Of a stretch of 64,000 nucleotides of DNA, positions 1-10,315 are shown piece after piece; positions within the stretch are counted from its first letter, which is position 1; every line of letters begins with the position of its first letter. Origin of the DNA: Roridomyces roridus (Eukaryota > Basidiomycota > Agaricomycetes > Agaricales > Mycenaceae); the NCBI GenBank assembly GCA_029378245.1, contig JARKIF010000001.1, forward strand, positions 4,154,001-4,218,000. Direction: 5' to 3'. The position numbers were made by a program, and so were the translations under genes. The notes beneath the pieces are model-generated. The model was not told the origin of the DNA and did not search any database. It saw only the letters and a list, made by a program, of their open reading frames with translations.

Positions 1-1
1 C

Positions 2-2303
2 GGGCTTATAACACAGCTGGATAGGCTCCTTCATGACGATGAGCAATGGTACAAGAAGTTTCTGGAGAGTCGGGATGCCTCCGCCCAGTGGCTTCTGGAT
101 CTTCTACAAGACGTGGGTCACTGCCGGAATCATAACACGCGTTGCTAACTGGAAATGCACAGTTGCTTGACTATATCCCGCCGGGGAACCGACGTCCAGA
201 ACGCCGCAGAATCTTCAAGGCTCTCATCCGGCTCTCCGAGCACTCGAAGCTTTACCCCAGATGCTTCACGCTCACAGATCTCGAGCAAGAAAGGCATGTG
301 GACGGCGGATCATTCAGCGACGTCTATCAAGGGTACCTCGGCGGCCAGTGCGTCGCAGTGAAGATGATGAGGGTTTTCGATCAGTCGGATATCGACGCAG
401 TACTCAAGGTCTGGGCTCTTCCCCCACCTCTGCTATTCATCTGACTCGTCAGACCAGAGCTTTGGTCGAGAAGCGATCATATGGCGCCAGCTCTCGCATC
501 CCAATCTTCTCCCGTTTTACGGGCTTTACAAGTTTCGCCAGCGCCTTTGCCTGGTATCGCCGTGGATGGAAAACGGGCATATTCGAGGATTCCTCAAGAA
601 GCAAGCATTTGATACCGACCGTCTCCTCCCTCTGGTGAGTCTTTGGACACTCGTCTCCGACTATAGGCTCAATCTGCCTCAGATCCTCGACGTGGCTCGC
701 GGCCTCGAGCACCTCCATGCCATGGGCATCGTTCACGGCGACTTGAAAGGGGTGAGTCGCTCGCTGCTGATACTTCTCCCCACTAACCCTTATTTAGGAT
801 AACATATTTGTGACCCCTTCGTTGAGGGCTTGCATCGCGGATTTCGGCCTTTCGTCCATTACCACCTCCTTGTCATCCTTCCGGTTTACCCTCTCATCTA
901 AAACTACGAGGGGTGGAACGGTTCGCTATCAAGCACCAGAGCTGCATCGCGGAGGCCACAATAGCACACATTCGGATATCTACGGTTTTGCATGCGTTGT
1001 CTACGAGGTGAATTCTCCCGTGCCACGCCAGTGACTTCTCGCTCATACCATTGGGCAGCTCCTGACGGGGAACGCTCCGTTTCCGGAGATATCGTTTGAT
1101 ACCGCAGTCGGCATTGCAGTCCTCGAAGGCCGTCGACCGTCGCGACCTCCGTCCTGCTCTTTGGAATTGGATGATCTCTGGGCCTTACTCCAAGATTGCT
1201 GGCACGGGACGCCTGAGCATCGCCCAACGGCTGCTCAGGTCGTCCAAAGGCTTCTGGATGATGACATCGGAGCCCCTGGGACACAAATCGGGAAAGACTG
1301 GGACGATTTGTTCACTTCGAAATTCCGTCGCCGACTTTTGGAGCAGCAGCCCTTGCCCTCTGATGTGGAGTTTGAGAGGATGGCGTTTGGTGCCGGTTCG
1401 TGAATTTCATCGACTCGTTTGCCGGCGCTGACACGACAAGTAGATGCTCGACTCACTCCCGGCGCGGAAAGTCACCACGGGCCGGAGATTTGCCTTGACA
1501 CAGCCCTCCCCATTGTCCGCGAGAGCAACGGCATGGTCGACGAGGGTATGACGGTCGACGAGGGAATGACGGTCGACGAGGGAATGACGGTCGACGAGGG
1601 CACGATGGTCGACCAGGGCATGATGGTCAACGAGGGCATACCCGTCGAGTCACCAGGAGTGCAATGTGCGTCGGTTTCTCTGATACTTTACACCCATTTC
1701 GGGTCGTAGCTGGATGCTCACGTATGATAGTTCGCCAACTCCTGCTCCCGTCTAGTAGCCACGTTGAATCATTCCGCGAGGATACTCCCTCTGAAGATGC
1801 GGAGGCGACAGAGTCCACCGGCTTGAACTCCACGAAAGTCGTCCCCATCTCAATCCGAGTCCCCATCCTCGCACCAAACTCGGTCTCCGACGCACACTGC
1901 TACAACCCTTACATGCAAATGGCATCAACCCGGCCCCGCCCCATCTCCTCAATCGAACCCATCGTGACCTTGGTCTCCCCTCGCCCCGTGATCGCTCACT
2001 CCTTCTTCTCGGTATGGTGCGACGACACGTGTGTGCACACCGAGGCGGCGCCGCTCATCGTGTTGATGGCTCGACCCGCGAATGGGATGGCCGGATATCT
2101 GCACTCGTCGCTGCTCGTGCAGGCGTTTTGGAAGACGATTGTTGGGAGTCCTGGTTAGCCTCTTCTCTATTTCTCTGCTCGATTCAAGGAATGCTCACAC
2201 AACTGTGTACGTAGACCCCAGTAAATTCACGATCGTGCAGAACGTGGTGAGGGACAAGGAGATGACTATTGCGTTTTCGGCGGAGTACCAATTCGTGTAT
2301 TGA
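2..2303 (+). CDS. TKL-type protein kinase, 5' partial, with a repeat-bearing C-terminal extension
   Basis: Nine exons join in one frame: 2-112, 163-408, 458-634, 683-751, 798-1007, 1059-1395, 1441-1665, 1731-2153, 2215-2303 (about 628 residues visible; the start lies left of the window). Every junction has GT-AG ends, and most have a CTAAC/CTGAC-like branch point. The kinase domain shows a glycine loop ([10 protein letters not shown]), the VAVK lysine, the catalytic loop HGDLKGDN, DFGLS and a PE motif, so it is probably an active Ser/Thr kinase of the Agaricomycete TKL expansion. The N-terminal segment ending LLDLLQD is typical of this family. After the kinase, exon 7 encodes a run of MTVDEG-like hexapeptides, and exons 8-9 encode about 170 residues that I cannot assign. 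Its paralogue is at 10316-12548. Substrate and localisation are unknown. The family call is strong; the last three exons are inferred from consistent phases. Confidence 0.8.
1537..1644 (+). repeat. 18-bp tandem repeat coding for MTVDEG hexapeptides
   Basis: About six copies of an 18-bp unit (ATGACGGTCGACGAGGGA and variants) lie inside exon 7 of the left-edge kinase. The first copies are nearly identical and later ones diverge (TMVDQG, MMVNEG). The unit length is a multiple of three, so copy-number change keeps the reading frame. The acidic repeat probably forms a flexible linker. Confidence 0.9.
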
Positions 2304-2419
2304 GTGGGTCGTATGCACCCGTAGTGGTAGACGTCCGTTATCTATAACAATGATTCCAGCCATGGCACGGCTACAGCCATGAGGCGCACAAACGGAGGCG
2401 GCACGCGTCGCTCGGCGTC

Positions 2420-3091
2420 GTGGTTTCGTGGAGATCTCAGATCACGCCGAAATCACTCACCGGCCCGGACCAAACAGAGACACACTGGGATGGACCAGAC
2501 CACAGAAACCTTTTCGCTGATACCAGCCGACAGCTCCAGGAACATTGCATCAGCAGGGGTGGACATCCTGAGTATTGCCTGCTCGCAATGCTGGTACAAT
2601 AGTACACAGACAATCGAATTGTTGTCGATACGCAATGTGAGAATTCGAAGTAGTTCCGTTTCGTGGACGGGTCTAACTCTCATTATTAGTTCGACGGACT
2701 CGACGATATCGACGTCTCCCTTTTTCCGCAGGTCACCCAACTCGATATCCGATGGGGCGGACGTTTCGAATTCATGCACAATATGCCTCCTGAAAATAAA
2801 GCCCAAATCGAAGCCATTCGATTCCAAGCACGGATGAATACAGCGCGATAGTGTTCGACGTCGCTTTTTCGATGATCCACAGAGACTTCTCCAAGTTGAG
2901 GATCTTGGATATTCATGACCTCGTTCGCCTGCCGGTGGAAGAATTCTTCCCTTACCTCAATCCCAGTGTTACTGTGCGATGGAGTGCGTGTCAATCTTCC
3001 TAGTAAGGAGCGGTGAACTTGAACTGACATAGATACCTTTGACAGACTTCGACCCAGAATTACAGGTTCCGTGGTACGAGAAAGTCGTGTA
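2420..3091 (+). CDS. Unrecognised spliced gene or remnant
   Basis: Plus-strand reading frames at 2690-2850 and 2855-2985 look protein-like. The second holds LRILDIHDLVRLP followed by an EEFFPYLNP segment, with a terminal piece ending at the stop near 3091 after an intron starting with GT at about 2983. The leucine-spaced LRILDIHDL resembles the LRR-like part of fungal F-box proteins, but there is no F-box here and the frames are not cleanly joined, as a stop separates the first two pieces. It may be a decayed F-box/LRR gene or a real gene whose introns I mis-set. Confidence 0.3.
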
Positions 3092-3399
3092 AAGCTCAGA
3101 GATTCAATTTCAAATAAATGCATCATCATGATCATTTGCCCGAGACTGCCGATGCGGATGGCCATCTTTTGGTCAAGGCGATAAATGCTGATAGTCGAAC
3201 AGAACAGGAAACGCACGGTTGCATTGAATCTCAACCAGGAGCAGCCTCAGTTTTGTATGTGGTTCCCTCATATCACTCCAGAGTCGCATCCTATGTTTGG
3301 AAACCCAACCCAACTGACACTGAGGTCTTCGGTTACCTTTAATTTCATGGCAATCATTCACCCTAATATACGGGTGGATTTCATTGGAAGGGCATCGGG

Positions 3400-3600
3400 G
3401 ATTTCATGGTGATGTCCTGAAATTCACGATAACCAAATTCACGAAAAAAATAGAATGACTCACGAACTTGGATTCATGCACCTAGGTTCGTGATCCTCAT
3501 GGAATAATCCTTGAATGCAGAAGGAAAGTAAGGAGATTCACACATTTGTCGACATGAAAAGTGATATTATTTCTACGTGAATACAACTAGTTAATCCTAC
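3400..3600. repeat. Cluster of TTCACG/CGTGAA motifs (left)
   Basis: This AT-richer stretch holds many copies of ATTCACG, TTCGTGA and TTCATG in both orientations. A similar cluster lies at 4495-4660, and the two bracket a GC-rich 0.9-kb segment. Motif clusters of this kind are seen in subterminal regions of DNA transposons, but I could not find paired ends or a target duplication. No gene is visible in this stretch. Confidence 0.35.
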
Positions 3601-4068
3601 TCGTCCTCAACATTCAGCTTCTGTGGGTTTCCGGGCCCCTCGTCATCAACGCCACCCTGGGTGCAGACGGCCAGGGCGCGCCGCCGATGGAGTCGATGGG
3701 ATGGGAGAGAGTGAGGGGGATGCTCTGGTAGCAAGCTGACAAGCGGCGGCGCGACAGGGAGCGGGAAAGTCAGGGCAGACAGAAGACAACATGTGACGCA
3801 CGATGCGGTAAACCCGGTTTTCGCCCTGCAGCACTTCTTCGCCTCTGCAGAAGAGTGAGTCGGCCGGACAACAACAAGAAACAATCACACACCAGGCAGC
3901 CTATGGAGCCTGTTCCCCAGACTCGCATCGCCGTTGAGAGGCACCAGCGACTCTCGCGCTGTGTGACGGGAGCGATGTTTAAGCGATGTTTGGGTGTTTC
4001 GAGCGGCGTGGGTTCCGAGGAAGCGGGTTTGTAGTGACTGTGGCAACTCATGGTGAGCTGTATGAGCT
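3597..4068 (-). CDS. Small hypothetical gene between the TTCACG clusters
   Basis: On the minus strand an ATG near 4052 begins MSCHSHYKPASSEPTPLE. A plausible intron (GTGTGTGATT to CTGCAG, about 3890-3843) leads to the frame with EEVLQGENRVYRIVRHML. The last in-frame segment before the stop at 3597 is GGVDDEGPGNPQKLNVEDE. A TATATA-like run at about 4115-4122 lies upstream on the same strand. I do not recognise the protein. The pieces look coding by composition, but the middle junction is unproven. Confidence 0.3.
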
Positions 4069-4494
4069 GTATAATGGGAGAAGAGCTGGGGAGAAGAGCT
4101 CGGGCGAACGCACAGTTATATATTCCTCTACTCCGTTTGGGGGGTGGTGGGGCGGTGGGGCGGTGGAGTTGCGATGGTGCGTGGCATAGAACGGCCGGGC
4201 GAGTCAGGTCAGCGACCTCCAGAGGTCGTGAAGGGGCGGGAGGTGAGGAGGGAGGGCTGCGGGCATGACGGACGACGAGGACAGAGCATCTGTGGTGGCG
4301 GGACCGGTGAGAGAAGCAAAGTGACAATGATCCGCAGTGACGTCACCAACTCGACTTTGCTCCACAACTCCCTCTCTCGAGATTGACCAAGACATGCTCG
4401 CTCTACCCTGCTGAATGCACCCCATGAGTGCAGAAGATAATGAGGAAGGGGTCTTCAAGAGGGTTTTTGCTTTTGTTTTACATTTTCAATTTGG

Positions 4495-4660
4495 AGTTCA
4501 CTGTCTTTTATGGTGAATTTCTATTCAGGATCTATCGACATGAAACATGTTCGTGAGCACGATCTACGTGAATTTGGATTCACGATGTTAAGTGCGTGAA
4601 TATGTTCGGGTTCATGGAATTCATGTGAACCGGAATCCTCAGTGTGAATTGAACCCCGGG
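4495..4660. repeat. Cluster of TTCACG/CGTGAA motifs (right)
   Basis: This is a counterpart of the 3400-3600 cluster, with repeated TTCGTGAG, ACGTGAAT, ATTCACGATG and TTCATG in both orientations. The following 4660-5150 stretch shows no convincing gene. Confidence 0.35.
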
Positions 4661-5159
4661 TATCGTTTTCTTTCAACGCTCCTGCATTGCATTCGGGATT
4701 AGTATGTAGTAGTATTCCACGCGAAGTTGATATCAGCCCGGGCTTCGACGGGGAAATAATAACGGATGGTGGTTCTGAGCATCAACTCGGAGAGCGGCGT
4801 CGTCACACTGGATGTTTCAAACCGGCTGTGTTGTTGGCAAACTCATCACCCTGTGAAGAAACTGTTCCATATGCCGAGGGGATTGTCTTTCGTTCCTTTT
4901 GGTTAGTGGAAGAATCAGGAAGATGAGCCACATCGAGTTGAGGGTTGTGTCGAAGCAACCCTTAAAGCTTAAAGGACCGTCGGACGGAAGCCGATATTCG
5001 AATCCAACTATAATCGCGATTCTATGTAGTTACAAGCTCTTAAGCCAATGTAAAATAGATTACAACTATCTAGTACGTATTTCAAACCGTTAATACAATA
5101 AATACAACTTTTGCTCCAATCCGATGTTCAACCCATCAAGGTGGTCGGGTTCATTTCCC

Positions 5160-5969
5160 CTACTCTTCGTTCAAAAGATCATTATGAAACTGCCGCCAGT
5201 CGATAGTAGCCGCAGGGTCTTCCTCCTCCTCAATCCAAATCGACGTGTCCTCCTCCTCCTCTTCCTCTTCCTGGAGCGCCCACGAACGGTCACGGTCCCA
5301 GTCCCATTCATGCTCGTGCTCGTACTTGTCCCAAATAACACGAGGGTTGTTCTGCAGCGATGCCGAGGGAAGCGGCATCGACTGAACGGACGTGGGGCGC
5401 CGCGAGCGAGAGCGTTGGATTGGGAGGCGCAGACGGAATATGGATTCAGTCGATTCCCCGAGAAGGAGGAACGACTGGGGGCGCTGATTCGGCGAGCTAT
5501 GATCCATGGATTCGATGAAGAATGAGGTCGAGTTTTGGGAGGCGTCGAATGGGTCAAGGATGGTGTGTTTTTCGTAACTATTAGACAGATAAGTCAGAGG
5601 AGAGTCGGGACTGCACAAGAGAAGGGAGACCAACCTGATTGGGACATCGCAGTGGCGACGTTCAGAGCGTGATTGAATCCGCCCCAGCAGGCGGTATGGT
5701 AAATCTATAATGGAAGAACGTCGTCTTTGTGTGCGTGTCCAGGATGTCGTATTCTCGGGAAGTGTCATGGTGGGCGTGGGAGATGATGCGGTCCTTTGAC
5801 GACGCGTGAGGCTGCGAAGCGCCTTGTTGCGCATCGACAACTTGAACAAATTTTCCGAAGGCGAGGACGAAGGAAAGGAAGGGGGTGGGCTGCGATACGA
5901 GGCACCAGCCATCGCACGGAGCCCAGAAGGAAAGAAGTCCGAGTACGTGCGGTTGGACGGGGTCATCAT
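5160..5969 (-). CDS. Hypothetical low-complexity protein
   Basis: The reading frame from the tandem ATGATG at 5969 to the stop at 5160 gives about 269 residues (MMTPSNRTYSDFFPSGLR...). A TATAAAA box at 6006-6000 on the same strand lies about 30 bp upstream, so the leader would be very short or translation starts at a later Met such as MAGASYRSPP. The protein is rich in Ser, Arg and Pro. Near the C-terminus it has a Trp/Asp/Arg-rich stretch, then an acidic run of eight Glu/Asp, and it ends IDWRQFHNDLLNEE. A 57-base in-frame segment near 5638-5582 has GT...AG ends (GTTGGT...AATAG) and may be an intron. I recognise no domain. It is probably nuclear or cytosolic and intrinsically disordered. Confidence 0.5.
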   Translation of the reverse strand: MMTPSNRTYSDFFPSGLRAMAGASYRSPPPSFPSSSPSENLFKLSMRNKALRSLTRRQRTASSPTPTMTLPENTTSWTRTQRRRSSIIDLPYRLLGRIQSRSERRHCDVPIRLVSLLLCSPDSPLTYLSNSYEKHTILDPFDASQNSTSFFIESMDHSSPNQRPQSFLLLGESTESIFRLRLPIQRSRSRRPTSVQSMPLPSASLQNNPRVIWDKYEHEHEWDWDRDRSWALQEEEEEEEDTSIWIEEEEDPAATIDWRQFHNDLLNEE

Positions 5970-5999
5970 ATCCTGGCCCACAAGCACCAGCAGACGGTG

Positions 6000-6006
6000 T
6001 TTTATA
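6000..6006 (-). promoter_or_regulatory. TATA box of the gene at 5160-5969
   Basis: TATAAAA reads on the minus strand, 31 bp before the tandem ATG at 5969. The position fits a core promoter with a very short 5' leader. Confidence 0.5.
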
Positions 6007-6121
6007 GATTCACGAGCAGTGGCTTTCGAGGGAGTTAGGCGGTGTAGGGCTGAGCCCCCAAAATCAACTATCAAGATGCAGACATGGCATCCCGCGAAAA
6101 GTAGCCGCACCGTGTAAGTAT

Positions 6122-6738
6122 TTAGGGAGGCTCTGTTGATCTACAACCTTGGATGCACAGAATCGTCAGAGATCCGAAATCAGAGAAGCAGAGATAATCC
6201 TTGAAACTGATTGCCCCGGACAACGCGGTGGCGACAGAACAGTGGCCAATGGACGACATTTGGACTGACGGGCAGAGTTGGGGGGAAATAGAGAGACACG
6301 CCGTCGTTTCACTGTATTTAGATTCATCGCTTATTCTGCGAGTTGGCTTGAGAAGCCATGTCCTTTTGCTGAAAACCAAGCTTCCGTCGCTCGTTAAAGT
6401 AGGTTATCTGGAGGCGGGATCAGTCATCTCTCTAAAGAACACCGAAAGACGCCTCTACCCAACTCTGAGCACACGTCTTATGATAGACAAGGTTCCCGGC
6501 AGAGCACGCCTTGCCCTCCGTCCCAGCCATAACAACGCCTACTCCGTCCAGACACGCAAAATAGGCATCCCGAGCTTCCCAGCATTTCTGGCGCTCTTGA
6601 CGCGTCGGAAGAGTCGGAGTTTCGACCCGAGAGTTGGAGAACGCCACAAAACCATTGGCAGAATATCAAGAACCCAGTTGTACGAATGGAGGTGCGGACG
6701 CGGAAAGAAGAGCGAGACGGGTCGTCCCGAAAATTGAA
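6122..6738. other. Stretch without a supported gene
   Basis: Several short frames overlap on both strands, but none has a start, splice signals and composition that fit together. I see nothing I can support here. Confidence 0.4.
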
Positions 6739-6746
6739 ATGGAAGT

Positions 6747-7497
6747 GTGGCTGTACTCTGCCATCACCTCTCTTCGACTTCGCCCTCCGTTTTACTGTCC
6801 GTTTTCCTGTTGATTTACGCGCCGCAGTCGTTCGCAGATGGATGGGAACAGTGTTTGGGACATATGGTAAGTCTTTCCGACCGTGTTTTACCGCCAGAGG
6901 CGCACCCATCCTACCGGTGGGCGCTGCGACCTCCGCTTGACCGGAACTGATGTTTTCTGTAGTCTTGACGCCCTGCATTCTGTGGGTAGATTGACTTGAG
7001 ATTGACCCTCGATTGTCTCGGTCGGGACAAGTCCGATCTCACCTGAGCTTCTCATGCCTCCGGACCCTCTCGCATCCACATTGTAAATCCCAACACCCTC
7101 GGAACGATCTTTTCCTCCGCGACCTTGACGCTGCATCGGGTACTCGTCACGCAGGTGGATCATCCTGGGTTTCCTCGGGTCCAAGCTCGCCACTTTCTGG
7201 TGGATTGATCTTCACTCACAGTTGGAGACCCCGAGCCACGCGCGTGCTGCGTGCTCTAAGCTCATCTACACACGCAGTGGTGCTCTGGTTTACACCCACA
7301 CGCCTATCCGACGCCTCTTTGTCGGATACACACCCGCACGCAGCCATTAGCCCGCGTGGCATGGCGCTTCCCGACCTCGAGCGACCAGTATTCGCCCTCG
7401 CTCCCCATTCGCTAGGAGCCCGCTGCAGAGTCGTTGCGGCGGCCTTCTTCATTGGCGAACGAGACCAGATTCTCTCGGGTGGTCTTTGAGCTGCATT
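6747..7497 (+). pseudogene. Remnant of a secreted or membrane protein gene
   Basis: The frame from 6747 encodes a hydrophobic leader (SVLLSVFLLIYAPQSF) followed by ADGWEQCLGHM, then a perfect GTAAGT donor at 6867. A signal peptide followed by ADGW-x-x-C-L is the start of a large Agaricomycete family of multi-pass membrane proteins that I recognise only loosely. Further on, near 7230-7320, VVLWFTPT recalls a transmembrane part of that family. The frame has no ATG: it opens with GTG behind a stop, and the only nearby ATG is out of frame. The intervening body is missing, so I read this as a decayed copy. The family assignment is tentative. Confidence 0.3.
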
Positions 7498-8053
7498 TCG
7501 CGCCTGCAGCATCTGCCTCTGCCCACGCCTCTGTCTGCAGCGCGTAGCTGCAATTTCAGCAGACCGACGGGCCACTGTTGGCAGACATGTGGCGTGGTAC
7601 TCGTCAACAGCCTCGATCAGTGGGAACGAAAGGAGAGCCATGTGGGCACGGAGTGTGGACGTAGCTCTGCGGGATGTGTTGATGGTGGTATTCGCCGACG
7701 AGTGCTACTTACGACTCGTGTCAATGGAGGGCAAGGCGTTTTCTCAACCCTTATCTGCTATCTGAGAGGTTCGTCGTGCGGCTTAATTCTTGGTCTATAT
7801 TAACTTGTCCTAGCTGCAATACTTGGAGGAGGAAGGGCGGTATTGGTGTAGAGGGCATAGTTGCCTTCGCATACAGGTGCGCTCCTTCGTTCTACTGACC
7901 CGACGATGACTGATCTTTGACGATGGATTGTTAGTCCGCCGTGCAGATTACATGCATCCAAATGAATTAATTGCTCATCACCTTGAGTTTCCCCGTTTTC
8001 CCGCCTTGCCTCGACGGATAATTGGCGCAGCTCTCGCGTCGAGGGCGCCATGC

Positions 8054-8060
8054 TATATAA
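8054..8060 (+). promoter_or_regulatory. TATA box of the DUF3533 pseudogene
   Basis: TATATAA lies 46 bp upstream of the ATG at 8106, a typical spacing for a fungal core promoter. The promoter looks intact although the gene body is broken. Confidence 0.5.
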
Positions 8061-8105
8061 TGGCTGGCATTTCCACAACACTCATCATCCTCCCCATCGC
8101 CTCCC

Positions 8106-9826
8106 ATGGCTACCTTCTTCGAAAACAGCCCCAAAAGCGCCTCCTGCGACGACACCGCTTCCGAAGTAACGGTCCACGATAAAGTCGCATCGACATCCAA
8201 ATCTGCGCCTTTCTCCTCTGACTTTTTTGAAAAATCCGCCGATGCATCCGCTGCCCGGGGCGTGTATTTCAAGACCATCGTGGGCGGCGTGGTCGGTGAT
8301 CTTTGCCGTCTTCTCGATCTACTGGGGCTCGGGCCGCTCGGTGTGGAGCTCCCCGCACCATACACTTCCAGGATGGATTATCGTAAGTCGATCTTCCTCT
8401 GCATTGACTCGTCTGATTCCGCAGGACTTTGACGGCGGGGCTGTCGGCCAAGCGGTCTCACAAGCACTGAGCGATATCGATCCCGGAAGGAATGGAATCT
8501 CCTGGGCGGTCGTTCCACCAAGCCTGTTTCCGAGGGGATAGCCCAGCTTGAAGACGCTGTACTGCAGGAGAAGACTTGGTATGCCGTTGCCAGTGAGTAC
8601 TCCACTCATCTCGTGGAATGAATCTGACTGTAGTCAAGTCTGGAGCGAGTGCCCCTCACCATGGCCGTCTCTGCCGTCGATGGCTCCTACAACTCTTCCA
8701 AGGCAGTCACTTTCATTGGCTCCAAAGCAAGGAACGAGCATATCTAGTGAGGATATTCTTTTTCTATCTTGAATCGTGCTCATTCTTTCCAGTCGCGTGC
8801 ACAAGGCTATCGCTACTGCGCAACTGGACGCCATAACGCACCAGTTCGCCTTGCAATTCATTGCGAATCTGTCGTCCTCCGCCAACACAGCCACTTTACT
8901 ATCAAGTGCACCCCAACTCGTTGCTCGACCAATATACTACACGGTCGCAAACCTTCGGCCCTCCGACGCACCTGTGTATGCAACCCTTCTCTTGAGGTGC
9001 TTCTCGGTTGCTGATTCCTTGCTGTAGTGCCAGTGCCGTCACTTTTGTCGGTCTGATATATCTGGTGATTCTATCGGTAAGCCTTCATCGGCAGAGGTCC
9101 ACACACATGTTTAATCCGGCTACAGTTCTTCGTGGTCATGCTTGCCGCCACCGCCCGCGAGGCTTCTGGCTTTGAAGCCCGTCTTTCACTCGGGTCCATC
9201 ATCCGCCTCCGCTTGACGATATCCGCCTCCGCTTGACGACATCCGCAGTCGCGTACTTCTTCATTGCGTACATTCTCCCTCTCCCCTCGCGGCCTCCCTC
9301 TCATTGCTCTTGTAGCTCATCTACACCTTCCTGAGTGGCGCATTCCAGCTACTTACCTTTCGACCGGCGGTTTGGCGGCGCTGGCTTTGTCATCTTCTGG
9401 ATGCTCAATTGGCTCGGCTGCCCATCCCTGCAGCTTCATCCAAGCTCACCCCATTCACAGCGGCCTTGCCCTCGAAGCGATGCTCACCCTCCTCACGCAA
9501 CGCTTCGTGATCTTCTTCCTCATGCTTTGGATCATCTCCAACGTCTCGGTATTACCGATTCAAGTCTTCCCGCACCTCTACCGATATGGATATGTGTTCC
9601 CCTTCTACAACGTATCCCGTGCTATCCGAGGGATTGTCTTTGGTGCGAAGAATGATCGTAGGTGCCTTCTCTCCCTTGTCAGATGGGATACTGACTCTGA
9701 GTTTCAGTGGGACTGAATTCTGGCGTTCTCATTGCGTGGGTGGTGTTCTCGTGCGGGACGGTGGCGCTCTTCCAGTGGTTTGTGAGGAGGAGAGCGGTCG
9801 AAGCGGGAAAGACAGTCGAGGTGTGA
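8106..9826 (+). pseudogene. DUF3533 / SNG1-like multi-pass membrane protein, frameshifted
   Basis: Family landmarks run in order across the locus: FSIYWGS and LPGWI before the first intron (donor GTAAGT at about 8382), DFDGGAVGQAVSQAL after it, then EKTWYAVA, AVSAVDGSYNSSKAVTFIG, ITHQFALQFIANLSSSANT, ARPIYYTVANLRPSDAPV, ASAVTFVGLIYL, REASGFEARLSLGSIIRLRL, GGAGFVIFWMLNWLG, LALEAMLTLLTQRF and YRYGYVFPFYNVSRAIR, ending in a Trp/Arg-rich tail before TGA at 9824-9826. The family (DUF3533; SNG1 of yeast confers nitrosoguanidine resistance) is a plasma-membrane relative of ABC-2 permeases. The frame is broken near 8297 (extra G), near 8537, near 8655, by a 20-bp tandem duplication at about 9187-9226, and again between 9410 and 9450. 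Introns and promoter survive. Sequencing error is unlikely to explain all the breaks. Confidence 0.8.
9187..9226 (+). repeat. 20-bp tandem duplication inside the DUF3533 pseudogene
   Basis: ATCCGCCTCCGCTTGACGAT is followed at once by a second copy differing only in the last base. Since 20 is not a multiple of three, it shifts the frame between the conserved SIIRLRLT and AVAYFFIAY segments. Confidence 0.85.
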
Positions 9827-10157
9827 TTGCCCGAGGGTCTCGGACTATCCTTTGCTACTTACAATCCCATACCACTGTATCTCCCCACTCAAAGTGTACC
9901 TCCAAGTTAAATAATGATGCACATCATATATTCCTGACACCGTCGCGGAGGAGCGACTGATCGAAAGCGATCCGAACCTCTTGCTCCCTACCACAACAAC
10001 CTGACCGCCATGTCTCCCATACCCTGCCGTGGGCGTCTGCTCTATATCTGGCCCGCGCTTTCCGGTCACACGACAATCAGCGAACGCGTTCGCCGTCATT
10101 GATCCCTTCAAGTCCACTGGCTTGTTCTCATGCGCCGCACCCAACGTGCACCGTCCA

Positions 10158-10315
10158 TGTCGTCTGCGACACCAGGTCCTGGGTTTGTCCATCCTTCCTC
10201 ATCTGCCACCGCACGCACTAATCACTCTCTGCCAGAGAGAAGCAGATCAAGCTCACCGGTCAATCCACATTATCCATGTACATCCTGGTCTGACCGTCAA
10301 CAGTGATCGCTGCAA
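10158..10315 (+). pseudogene. Lost 5' end of the C2 domain
   Basis: MSSATPG (10158), KQIKLT and VIAANGL appear in order, separated by intron-like GT...AG pieces. This is the expected start of a Rsp5-type C2 domain, but VIAANGL is not in frame with FAVITVDGA that follows directly. About eleven codons that normally sit between them are absent. Low-identity remnants, read by eye. Confidence 0.45.

Noticed and set aside
3770..4327. 185-codon minus-strand frame
   Set aside because: The first third is proline/serine-rich and spans a TATA-like run; it looks like promoter and leader DNA read through. Only the part from MSCHSHYKP is considered as a gene.
5171..5557. 128-codon minus-strand frame overlapping the low-complexity gene
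   Set aside because: It is an Arg/Ser-rich shadow of the same-strand gene in another frame.
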